Positions 1 to 5,001 of a stretch of 5,001 bases of DNA are shown here, piece after piece. Below the pieces are notes generated by a model. It was not told where the DNA came from and made no database searches. It saw nothing but the letters and a program-made list of their open reading frames with translations. Numbering within the stretch: the stretch's first letter is position 1; each line of letters starts with the position of its first letter. The DNA lies in contig CAMBSA010000201.1 of the NCBI GenBank assembly GCA_945869935.1, positions 1 to 5,001 of the forward strand. The letters run 5' to 3'. Origin of the DNA: Bordetella parapertussis. GTDB taxonomy: Bacteria > Pseudomonadota > Gammaproteobacteria > Burkholderiales > SG8-39. The translations under genes and the position numbers were made by a program.

Positions 1-1
1 A

Positions 2-241
2 CGGGCCCTGGTCGGTTTTTTCAGCCCCGAGGCGCGACGTGCCGAGTTCTTCGGCCTGTGGGGATTCGCGGTGAAACTGTCGTCCATCCTCGGTCCGCTG
101 ACCTACGGGGCGACGACCTGGATCTCCGGCGGCAATCACCGCATGGCGATGCTGATCACCGGCGCCTATTTCGTGATCGGGCTTGCGCTGCTTGCGGGCG
201 TGAACGTGCACCGCGGACGCGAAGCGGCACAGTCCGGCTGA
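2..241 (+). CDS. MFS transporter, UMF1/Atg22-like, C-terminal part
   Basis: Only the last 79 residues and a TGA stop are present; the gene begins left of the window. The reading frame starts at base 2 and opens with RALVGFFSPEARRAEFFGLW. This matches the late region of UMF1/Atg22-type major facilitator proteins, where an Arg-containing loop with 'P...R.AEFFG' precedes the last pair of membrane helices. Two hydrophobic stretches follow: roughly residues 18-40 (GLWGFAVKLSSILGPLTYGA onward) and 51-68 (AMLITGAYFVIGLALLAGV). A short basic, hydrophilic tail (HRGREAAQSG) ends the protein, as expected for a cytoplasmic C-terminus. It would be an inner-membrane transporter; the substrate cannot be told from this piece. 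It converges on mtgA across the repeat region. The MFS assignment is fairly sure; the UMF1 subfamily rests on recalled family resemblance. Confidence 0.72.
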   Translation, partial: RALVGFFSPEARRAEFFGLWGFAVKLSSILGPLTYGATTWISGGNHRMAMLITGAYFVIGLALLAGVNVHRGREAAQSG

Positions 242-312
242 ACCGATATCCTGACAAACTGCAAAAAACCTCCAGCATCGGCGCGGCTTTGCGGGCGTTT
301 AACTGACATATC

Positions 313-466
313 TGATTTTCCGCCTTGCCGGACTTCTCTTAACCTCCCAAGGCCGCCAAGAGGTCGGTGGGTGTCATTGCGAGGAGCGTAGCGACGAAGC
401 AATCTCCATCGGCAAGGCGATAAAGCAGATTGCTTCGCTACGCTCGCAATGACGTGCCCGACACTG
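313..466. repeat. 154-bp dispersed-type repeat, copy 1, with internal palindrome
   Basis: This copy aligns without gaps to 516-669 at an offset of 203 bases, with 148 of 154 bases identical. The left part (313-372) is a conserved leader beginning TGATTTTCCGCCTTGCC. The right part carries an imperfect inverted repeat: left arm 373-405 (GTCATTGCGAGGAGCG...), loop 406-426, right arm 427-453 (...CTACGCTCGCAATGAC). The left arm has two extra three-base insertions, so the folded stem would have bulges. The palindrome core belongs to a very common bacterial intergenic repeat type, similar in behaviour to REP/BIME or MITE-like elements. The 10 bases at 321-330 (CGCCTTGCCG) are the exact reverse complement of loop bases 410-419. 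Here it sits between convergent genes, a usual place for such elements. No transposase is present. Confidence 0.9.
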
Positions 467-515
467 CCTGTCAGACGGACATCTGGAGTATTTGCAACGC
501 ACAGGCCGAAGGCTT

Positions 516-669
516 TGATTTTCCGCCTTGCCGGACTTCTCTCAACCTCCCAAGGCCGCCAAGAGGTCGGCGGGTGTCCTTGCGAGGAGCGTAGCGACGA
601 AGCAATCTCCATCGGCAAGGCGATAAAGCCGATTGCTTCGCTACGCTCGCAATGACGCGCCCGACACCG
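516..669. repeat. 154-bp dispersed-type repeat, copy 2, with internal palindrome
   Basis: This is the second direct copy, in the same orientation as copy 1 and separated from it by 49 unique bases. It differs at six positions (543, 571, 579, 630, 658, 668). At every one this copy has C where copy 1 has T (four sites) or A (two sites). The palindrome arms are 576-608 and 630-656. The change at 579 removes one pair in the outer stem, and the one at 630 alters the base of the right arm next to the loop. The leader/loop complementarity is intact (524-533 with 613-622). The high identity suggests a recent local duplication, a recent insertion of the same element, or gene conversion. The copy ends 39 bases from the mtgA stop codon, so its hairpin would lie in the mtgA 3' untranslated region. 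Confidence 0.9.
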
Positions 670-670
670 T

Positions 671-683
671 CTCGGCGACCGAG
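671..683. terminator. Small GC hairpin just after mtgA (weak terminator candidate)
   Basis: CTCGG-CGA-CCGAG forms a perfect 5-base-pair stem with a 3-base loop, 25 bases beyond the mtgA stop codon on the minus strand. There is no T-run on either side, so it does not meet the usual intrinsic terminator pattern. Together with the larger palindrome of repeat copy 2 directly downstream, it could act as a transcript 3'-end barrier. This is inference only. Confidence 0.2.
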
Positions 684-708
684 CGCTAAAGAGTGTGCAG
701 CACGACCG

Positions 709-1413
709 CTACGGCACCTGCGCCTGCGGCATGCGCGCAAGGATTGTGGCGGCGTATTTCTCGAGATAGGCGGAGTTGCGGTTCTTGTCGTAGAAGCTCG
801 GGCGCGGCAGCATGGCAGCAAGGCGCGCGGCCTGCTCGGGCGAGAGCTGCGAGGCGGAGACGCCGAAGTAATGCCGAGCCGCGGCCTCCGCGCCGAAGGA
901 GGATTCGCCCCACTCGACCACGTTCATGTAGATCTCGAAGATGCGGCGCTTGTCCATCACCGCCTCGAGCATCGCCGCGATCACCGCCTCCTGCGCCTTG
1001 CGCGCGAAACTGCGGCTACCCGAAAGGAACAGGTTTTTTGCGAGTTGCTGGGTGATGGTGGAGCCGCCGGCCACGGCCTTGCCGGCGCGCTGGTTCTTGT
1101 TCATCGCGCGCTGGATGCCTTCCCAGTCAAAACCTTCGTGGTCAATGAACTTGGCATCTTCGGCGACGATGATCGCTCGCTTGAGATTGACCGAGATCTT
1201 CGGGTAGTCAATCCATTGCTGGACGAGCTTTGCCTTCGGGTCTTTTGCGCGAAGCGTTGCAAGGCGCGCATCCATGAAACTCGTGGACGTTGGCGGATAG
1301 CCCGACCAATAGAGAATGTGGGCGAAAAACCAGAACTGGATCGCAAGCACCAGAAGAAGCGCCCCGGCAAGCAGTACCACCAGCCCGCGTCCCGCGAGCC
1401 TGAGTGCTTTCAT
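709..1413 (-). CDS. mtgA: Monofunctional biosynthetic peptidoglycan transglycosylase
   Basis: This 234-residue protein polymerises lipid II into glycan strands at the periplasmic face of the inner membrane. It is a family GT51 glycosyltransferase without the transpeptidase domain of class A penicillin-binding proteins. A single N-terminal membrane anchor lies at about residues 9-32 (LVVLLAGALLLVLAIQFWFF). All the hallmark GT51 motifs are visible: EDAKFIDHEGFD (84-96... region, with E85 as expected catalytic base), GGSTITQQLAKNLF (116-129), RKAQE (138-142, with the second conserved Glu E142), KRRIFEIYMNVVEWG (155-169) and the AARHYFG segment (178-184). The length is normal for MtgA. The ATG overlaps the aroE stop codon by four bases (ATGA), which suggests translational coupling; only a poor Shine-Dalgarno lies upstream. 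The stop is TAG. It is the last gene of the minus-strand cluster and converges on the MFS gene. Confidence 0.96.
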   Translation of the reverse strand: MKALRLAGRGLVVLLAGALLLVLAIQFWFFAHILYWSGYPPTSTSFMDARLATLRAKDPKAKLVQQWIDYPKISVNLKRAIIVAEDAKFIDHEGFDWEGIQRAMNKNQRAGKAVAGGSTITQQLAKNLFLSGSRSFARKAQEAVIAAMLEAVMDKRRIFEIYMNVVEWGESSFGAEAAARHYFGVSASQLSPEQAARLAAMLPRPSFYDKNRNSAYLEKYAATILARMPQAQVP

Positions 1414-2219
1414 GCCGCGAGCGTTTTCCGGATCGCCTCGAGCACCGGCCTCGTCGCCGGCCGCACGCCGCGCCAGAACAGGAAGGATTCAGCCGCCTGT
1501 TCCACCAGCATGCCCAGACCGTCGGCGGTCGCGGCACCCTGCGCCCTTGCGCCGGCGAGGAAGGATGTTTCACCCTTGCCGTACATCATGTCGTAGGCAA
1601 TTGACCCGGTCGAAAACAGACCGGCAGGCAACGGAAATTCGCCGCCGCCGAGACTCGCCGAAGTCGCGTTGATCACCAGATCGAAACGCGCACCGGCAAG
1701 CGCCCCGAGTTCTACTGCCTCGATGTGAAAACGCGCGGCGAGCTCGACAGCGCGCGCATGTGTGCGATTGACGATCACCAACCGGCCCGGTCCTTCGTCC
1801 GCCAGCGGACCGAGCACGCCGCGCCCCGCACCGCCCGCGCCGATGACCAGCACACGCGCGCCGGCGAGTGCAACGCCGAGGTTATCGCGCAGATCGCGCA
1901 CCAGGCCAACGCCGTCGGTGTTGTCGCCGCTCACCTCATCGCCGTCAAAGCGCAGGGTATTGACCGCACCCGCCTGTTCCGCACGGCGGGTGCGCGCGCT
2001 TGAAAGTCTGAAAGCCTCTTCCTTGAAGGGTAGCGTGACATTGGCGCCCTTGCCGCCCTGCGCGCGAAACGCCTGGACGGTCGCTCCGAAACCCTCCAGC
2101 GGCGCGAGCATGCGCCCGTAATCGATATCCTGCCCTGTCTCGCGCGCGAACGCTGAATGAATGTCCGGCGAGCGGCTATGAGCAACGGGATTGCCGATGA
2201 CGGCATAACGATCGGTCAT
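1410..2219 (-). CDS. aroE: Shikimate 5-dehydrogenase (NADP-dependent)
   Basis: This 269-residue protein reduces 3-dehydroshikimate to shikimate with NADPH, the fourth step of the shikimate pathway to aromatic amino acids; it is cytosolic. The N-terminal substrate domain starts with the classic YAVIGNPVAHSRSP (5-18), whose S15 and S17 contact shikimate. It continues with NVTLPFK (60-66), containing the catalytic lysine K66, then AVNT (85-88) and GDNTDG (98-103) with the partner aspartate D102. The nucleotide-binding domain has the glycine-rich loop GAGGAGRG (127-134). The NRT motif (151-153) is typical of NADP preference. NATS (184-187) and the C-terminal GMLVEQAAESF (236-246) with Q241 complete the set, so this looks like a full-length, active AroE and not the YdiB or SDH-like branch. 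The ATG is supported by the conserved N-terminus; a weak GGA lies six bases before it. It starts 18 bases after the tonB-like stop and overlaps mtgA by four bases. Confidence 0.97.
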   Translation of the reverse strand: MTDRYAVIGNPVAHSRSPDIHSAFARETGQDIDYGRMLAPLEGFGATVQAFRAQGGKGANVTLPFKEEAFRLSSARTRRAEQAGAVNTLRFDGDEVSGDNTDGVGLVRDLRDNLGVALAGARVLVIGAGGAGRGVLGPLADEGPGRLVIVNRTHARAVELAARFHIEAVELGALAGARFDLVINATSASLGGGEFPLPAGLFSTGSIAYDMMYGKGETSFLAGARAQGAATADGLGMLVEQAAESFLFWRGVRPATRPVLEAIRKTLAA

Positions 2220-2237
2220 GAAAAATCCGGCTTCTGG

Positions 2238-3152
2238 CTAGTCACCGAACAGGCGATCGCCCTGCGCGAAGTTCCAGGCGCGAGTGATGACCAGGACGTC
2301 GGTATCGCGGCGGATGTCCGGTGGGAAGCGCGCGTAGGGCGCTGCCATGCGCACGATGCGCTCGGCGGCGCGATCGAGAACCTCCTGACCCGACGACCGC
2401 TCGACTTCCACCGCGGCGAGGGTGCCATCGGCGTTGATCGACACCGCAAGGCGAAGACTGCCGTAGATCTTGCCACGCGCCGCGTCGGGGTAGTTCAGGT
2501 TGCCGACGCGCTCTACCTTCTGCCTCCATTCGTCCACGTACTGCGCGAAGCGATACTCGGCGGCGCGCGCGCCGATGAAGGTCTTTTTCGGCCGTTGCGC
2601 ATATTCGTCGACCTGACGCGATACCTGCGCCTCCAGGGTTTTCGCCATCGCGAGCGCGCGGTTGGCGAGTTCGCTGCCGCGCAATTGCGGTGGTTGCGGT
2701 TCCGGCTCGGCCTTGGTGGGCGCGGCGGGAATGGGTGGCGCCTTGGGGGAAATCTGCGACAGCAACTGGCGTTGCTCGGCTTCGAGTTCCTGCACGCGGC
2801 GCTGGGCTGCGATCACCGCATCGCCCGCCTGGTTCCGCGCCATCGCCGGCATCGGCGTGCGCGGCGTGCGCGGCGCCTCTGTCTCGCCGCCGCCGTCGAG
2901 ATTCGCCTGCGCGAGCACCTGCGCCTTGGTCGGGCGCGACTTGGTCTTGGAATTCACGATCACCACTTCCATCGGTGCGAGCGGCTGAAAGCGGTTGCGA
3001 TCCGGAAAGCGAAACTGGATGGAAAGCACGAGCGCGTGAATCAAGACCGACGCGAGCACCGCGTACAACAGCACGCGCTCCTCGCGCGACAGCCTCGCAA
3101 ACCGGTCTCGCAGGTTCCCGGGGCCTGGCATCCACTCGGACAGGGCAGTCAC
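2238..3152 (-). CDS. TonB-family energy transducer-like protein
   Basis: This 304-residue protein has the TonB layout. A short cytoplasmic N-terminus (1-26) is followed by one membrane helix (about 27-47, VLLYAVLASVLIHALVLSIQF) that includes the His of the 'SxxxH' type seen in TonB anchors. Next comes a periplasmic linker with a probable coiled coil (about 112-135) and a Pro-rich part (136-158). A C-terminal TonB domain covers about 205-295, with NYPDAARG (220-227), SLRLAVSINADGTL (232-245), ERSSGQEVLDRAA (251-263) and APYARFPPDIR (271-281). TonB proteins pass proton-motive energy from ExbB/ExbD to outer-membrane receptors; no exbB, exbD or receptor gene is visible here, so its partners are unknown. 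The linker has few of the Pro-Lys/Pro-Glu repeats of classic TonB, and the protein may have another envelope role. The start shown is GTG. An in-frame ATG at codon 8 (3129-3131) is an alternative, and an in-frame stop at 3171-3173 limits any further extension. The stop is TAG. Confidence 0.88.
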   Translation of the reverse strand: MTALSEWMPGPGNLRDRFARLSREERVLLYAVLASVLIHALVLSIQFRFPDRNRFQPLAPMEVVIVNSKTKSRPTKAQVLAQANLDGGGETEAPRTPRTPMPAMARNQAGDAVIAAQRRVQELEAEQRQLLSQISPKAPPIPAAPTKAEPEPQPPQLRGSELANRALAMAKTLEAQVSRQVDEYAQRPKKTFIGARAAEYRFAQYVDEWRQKVERVGNLNYPDAARGKIYGSLRLAVSINADGTLAAVEVERSSGQEVLDRAAERIVRMAAPYARFPPDIRRDTDVLVITRAWNFAQGDRLFGD

Positions 3153-3159
3153 AGCGGTG

Positions 3160-3187
3160 ATTATTGCGCCTCAGCGTTGATTGCAAA
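3160..3187 (-). promoter_or_regulatory. Possible sigma70-type promoter at the tonB-like start
   Basis: On the minus strand TTTGCA (3187-3182, 4 of 6 matches to TTGACA) is followed after 16 bases by AATAAT (3165-3160, 5 of 6 matches to TATAAT). Transcription would begin near 3153, right at the proposed GTG codon. That would give either a leaderless message or, if translation starts at the ATG at 3129-3131, a leader of about 20 bases. It was found by eye in a relatively AT-containing patch of a GC-rich region; it could be chance. Confidence 0.28.
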
Positions 3188-3298
3188 CGAGTGCACATGC
3201 ACCCGCGTCCCCTGCGTCGGGAAGCAATTGCGTTGACCCGGCGGGTGCGCCCGGTCATCACGGCAATGTATCGACTAAAAGTCTTTCCTAATCAGCGA

Positions 3299-3329
3299 AT
3301 TTTACGTGATTTGTGAGAAATTGCATCAA
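3299..3329 (-). promoter_or_regulatory. Possible sigma70-type promoter between ribonuclease and tonB-like genes
   Basis: On the minus strand TTGATG (3329-3324, overlapping the ribonuclease stop codon; 4 of 6 matches) and TAAAAT (3304-3299; 5 of 6 matches) are separated by 19 bases, two more than ideal. The stretch 3262-3325 is clearly more AT-rich than its surroundings, which is common for promoter DNA in GC-rich genomes. If used, the tonB-like-aroE-mtgA unit would have a leader of roughly 140 bases. The call rests on composition and matches only. Confidence 0.25.
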
Positions 3330-5001
3330 CTTGCAGGGACCTCCGGCAGGCGCAGGGGCCGCAGCCGGATTTCAACGTCCATGAGATCGATCGACTCCAC
3401 GGCGAGCTCGAGCACCGTGCCTGGCGCAATCGCGGGCAAGCCCGGCACCCGGGCGTAATACGGCAGATTGGAGAAGCGCAGCAGGTTGTCGCGGACGACG
3501 CTCGCGGTGACCACCTTCACATTTTCCTGGATCAGCCAGCGCAGGCACCAGTAGTTTTCCATCCGATCCTGGAATTCGCCGTAGGCGTTGTAGGTCGCCT
3601 CGAAGTCGCTCACCGCGGCGAGCAACTCGGCGCTGCCGCGCTGGAAATGTGCGGCTTCGCCTGTGAGCAGCGAGACGAGCTGCCACTGGTTCACCAGATC
3701 GACATACCGGCGCAGCGGCGAACTCGACCAGGCGTAATGGCTGATGCCCAAACCCTGATGCTCGGCGGCCAGCGTGCTCATGCGAACCTTGCCGCCGGTC
3801 TGCACGCGATAGATCGCTGGCAGCCCGTTGTCGTCGAGCAGTTTCCCCCAGGTGCTGTTGGCCAGGATCATCAACTCGGCCACCAGCTTGTCCAGCGGCG
3901 TGCCGCGAGCGCGCTGCACGATGCGCACCGTTTCCTTGCCCTCGGCATCGGTGTCGACATAGAAGCTGTAGTCGGGCCGGTCACCGGACACCGAAGGCTT
4001 GCCGCGCGCGGCCTCCAGCGACAACGCGAACCGCCAGAGCGTGTGCAGTTCGTTCGCAAACGGCACATCGGGCATCTCGCCTGCGAGGAACGCACCGTCC
4101 ACCGACTCGAGCTTGCTGTGGCGCAGGTTGGCGGCGATCGGCACGAGTTCGACCACGCTGTGCGTGCGTTCGATCGCGAAGTCCTCCTCGCGTACGTCGA
4201 CATACAGGGACAGGGCCGGGCGGGCGCCGCCTTCGACCAGCGAATAGGCTTCGATCACCGGCTGCGGCAGCATGGTGATCTTGTTGCCCGGCATGTACAC
4301 GGTGGACAGGCGCTCCCGGGCGACCGCGTCCACCGGCGAACCGGGGGCGAATCCGAGCGCGGGTGCGGCGATATGCACGCCGATGCGAAGCCTTCCCTCG
4401 GGCAGTCGCGTCACCGAGAGGGCATCGTCGATTTCGGTGGTGGTGTGATCGTCCAGGCTGAAAGCAGTAACTTCCGCTCGCGGCAACTCCGCGGACACTT
4501 CAGCAGGCGCGCGCGGGGTCGCCGCAGAAGGAAACCCGGTGCCCTTCGCAAAATATTCAAACAGGAAGCGGCCGAGGTGGTACGCGCTTGAAGACGGCAG
4601 CGCACCCGCCCGCTCCAGCAGCTTCGGAATCGACAAGCCGGTTTCTTCGCAGGCCTTTTCCACCGCACGGGTTTCGGCGCGGTTTCGATCGGGCTTGTAG
4701 AGAAACATCGGAAGCAGCGGGCGCAACACGTCGGGAAAGTGCCCTTCGATGAGTTCGCCCGCCCAGGCATCGATCTCAGCCTGGATGCGCTTCTTCTTCT
4801 CCAGACCCTCGAGCGCCGCCTTGATGGTTTCCGCCGGCGCGGGTTTGTAGCGCCCCTTGCCCTTGCGATAAAAATACATTGGCGCGCCGTGCAGCTTCAC
4901 CAGAATCGCACCGGACTCGAGCGCGCTCGGCGGACGCCCGTAATAGTCGCGAGCAAGATCCTCGAAGGCAAACTCGTCCGCGCCCGCGCACTCCCAAAGA
5001 A
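3326..5001 (-). CDS. RNB-domain exoribonuclease (RNase II/R family), 5' end cut off
   Basis: The frame is open from the right edge to the TGA at 3326-3328, giving 557 visible residues. The GTG at 4898-4900 is an internal valine, since coding sequence continues in frame upstream (LWECAGADEFAFEDLARDYY...). Such enzymes degrade RNA processively 3' to 5' in the cytosol. Visible residues 1-180 hold an N-terminal region with a helical, winged-helix-like part (about 123-150, containing SIPKLLERAGALPSSSAYHL). The catalytic RNB domain starts at FSLDDHTTTEIDDALSV (181-197) and continues through GVHIA (207-211) and LSTVYMPGNKITMLP (231-245). It ends near HYAWSSSPLRRYVDL (421-435), which has the conserved SP-x-RRY-x-D signature. 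The last 65 or so residues (from VKVVTASVVRDNL) look like a compact OB/S1-type RNA-binding domain. The third acidic position of the motif (D207 in E. coli RNase II) is Glu here (visible residue 189). It is upstream of the tonB-like gene in the same direction. I assign it to the family but not to rnb or rnr specifically. Confidence 0.92.
   Translation of the reverse strand, partial: LWECAGADEFAFEDLARDYYGRPPSALESGAILVKLHGAPMYFYRKGKGRYKPAPAETIKAALEGLEKKKRIQAEIDAWAGELIEGHFPDVLRPLLPMFLYKPDRNRAETRAVEKACEETGLSIPKLLERAGALPSSSAYHLGRFLFEYFAKGTGFPSAATPRAPAEVSAELPRAEVTAFSLDDHTTTEIDDALSVTRLPEGRLRIGVHIAAPALGFAPGSPVDAVARERLSTVYMPGNKITMLPQPVIEAYSLVEGGARPALSLYVDVREEDFAIERTHSVVELVPIAANLRHSKLESVDGAFLAGEMPDVPFANELHTLWRFALSLEAARGKPSVSGDRPDYSFYVDTDAEGKETVRIVQRARGTPLDKLVAELMILANSTWGKLLDDNGLPAIYRVQTGGKVRMSTLAAEHQGLGISHYAWSSSPLRRYVDLVNQWQLVSLLTGEAAHFQRGSAELLAAVSDFEATYNAYGEFQDRMENYWCLRWLIQENVKVVTASVVRDNLLRFSNLPYYARVPGLPAIAPGTVLELAVESIDLMDVEIRLRPLRLPEVPAS

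Larger units (their letters stand above)
242..708. other. Non-coding convergent intergenic region filled by two repeat copies
   Basis: This 467-base gap lies between the 3' ends of the MFS gene (plus) and mtgA (minus). It holds 71 bases of unique sequence after the MFS stop, repeat copy 1 (313-466), a 49-base unique spacer (467-515), repeat copy 2 (516-669) and 39 bases before the mtgA stop. Open frames cross it on both strands, but they only translate the repeat (giving the familiar spurious peptide CEERSDEAIS) and match no protein family I know. I see no oligo-T intrinsic terminator for either gene. The palindromes in the repeats are the strongest structures available to protect or end both transcripts. 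Confidence 0.8.

Noticed and set aside
258..300. Terminator for the MFS gene around the AAAAAA run and following GC-rich bases
   Set aside because: The A-run would be a T-run only on the minus strand, and no paired stem lies in the right place on either strand.
449..655. Open frame on the plus strand through the repeat, with the peptide CEERSDEAISIGKAIKPIAS
   Set aside because: This peptide is the well-known false translation of the intergenic palindrome repeat. The frame is made mostly of repeat sequence and has no coding context. The minus-strand frames at 166-618 and 471-821 are false for the same reason.
313..669. CRISPR-like array
   Set aside because: There are only two units, each 154 bases with an internal palindrome and one 49-base spacer, and no cas genes. 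It is a palindromic intergenic repeat pair.
652..1596. Long plus-strand open frame (314 codons) antisense to mtgA and the end of aroE
   Set aside because: The opposite strand has all GT51 motifs. This frame has no recognisable domain, and its start lies in the repeat.
3191..3202. Palindrome GTGCACATGCAC as an operator upstream of the tonB-like gene
   Set aside because: The arms are only five bases with a two-base centre, it occurs once, and it matches no regulator site I can name (it is not a Fur box). It may be chance.
2157..3236. Long plus-strand open frame (359 codons) antisense to the tonB-like gene
   Set aside because: It is Arg/His/Leu-rich, matches no family, and lies opposite a gene with clear TonB domains. 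Long antisense frames are expected in GC-rich coding DNA.
3235..3256. GC-rich imperfect hairpin (GACC...GGTC) after the ribonuclease gene, as a terminator
   Set aside because: The stem needs an internal bulge, and no T-run follows on the minus strand. It does not support an intrinsic terminator.
3647..4591. Long plus-strand open frame (314 codons) antisense to the ribonuclease
   Set aside because: The minus strand carries the conserved RNB motifs over the same span; this frame is a shadow of GC-rich codon use.

Overview
The window is a GC-rich piece of a proteobacterial chromosome. Protein motifs and gene order most resemble Betaproteobacteria, possibly Rhodocyclales-like. That placement is inferred from family resemblance, not from a marker gene. 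Coding density is high and all recognisable genes are housekeeping types. I see no phage, plasmid, transposase, CRISPR, tRNA or rRNA features.

Layout. (1) Positions 2-241, plus strand: the last 79 codons of an MFS transporter of the UMF1/Atg22-like kind, cut by the left edge. (2) Positions 242-708: a 467-base non-coding stretch between convergent genes. It is dominated by two direct copies of a 154-base element (313-466 and 516-669) that differ at only six bases. Each copy contains an imperfect palindrome of the widespread 'CATTGCGAGGAGCGTAGCGACGAAGCAATC' kind. A 10-base loop segment of that palindrome is perfectly complementary to the start of the same element, so a pseudoknot is possible. 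(3) Positions 709-5001, minus strand: four genes in one direction, read right to left as an RNB-domain (RNase II/R-type) exoribonuclease, a TonB-family protein, shikimate dehydrogenase (aroE) and monofunctional peptidoglycan transglycosylase (mtgA). The ribonuclease runs off the right edge.

The tonB-like, aroE and mtgA genes look like one transcription unit: the first gap is 18 bases and aroE/mtgA overlap by 4 bases (ATGA). The ribonuclease is separated from them by about 173 bases, partly AT-rich, which hold two weak promoter candidates and no clear terminator. It may be co-transcribed or be a separate unit. The products act in different processes (RNA decay, energy coupling to the outer membrane, aromatic biosynthesis, cell wall polymerisation). 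The linkage looks like a conserved housekeeping neighbourhood, not a dedicated pathway.

No clearly new multi-gene system is visible. The points most worth a second look are the duplicated structured repeat, the acidic-residue change in the ribonuclease active-site motif, and the unclear start and promoter of the tonB-like gene.
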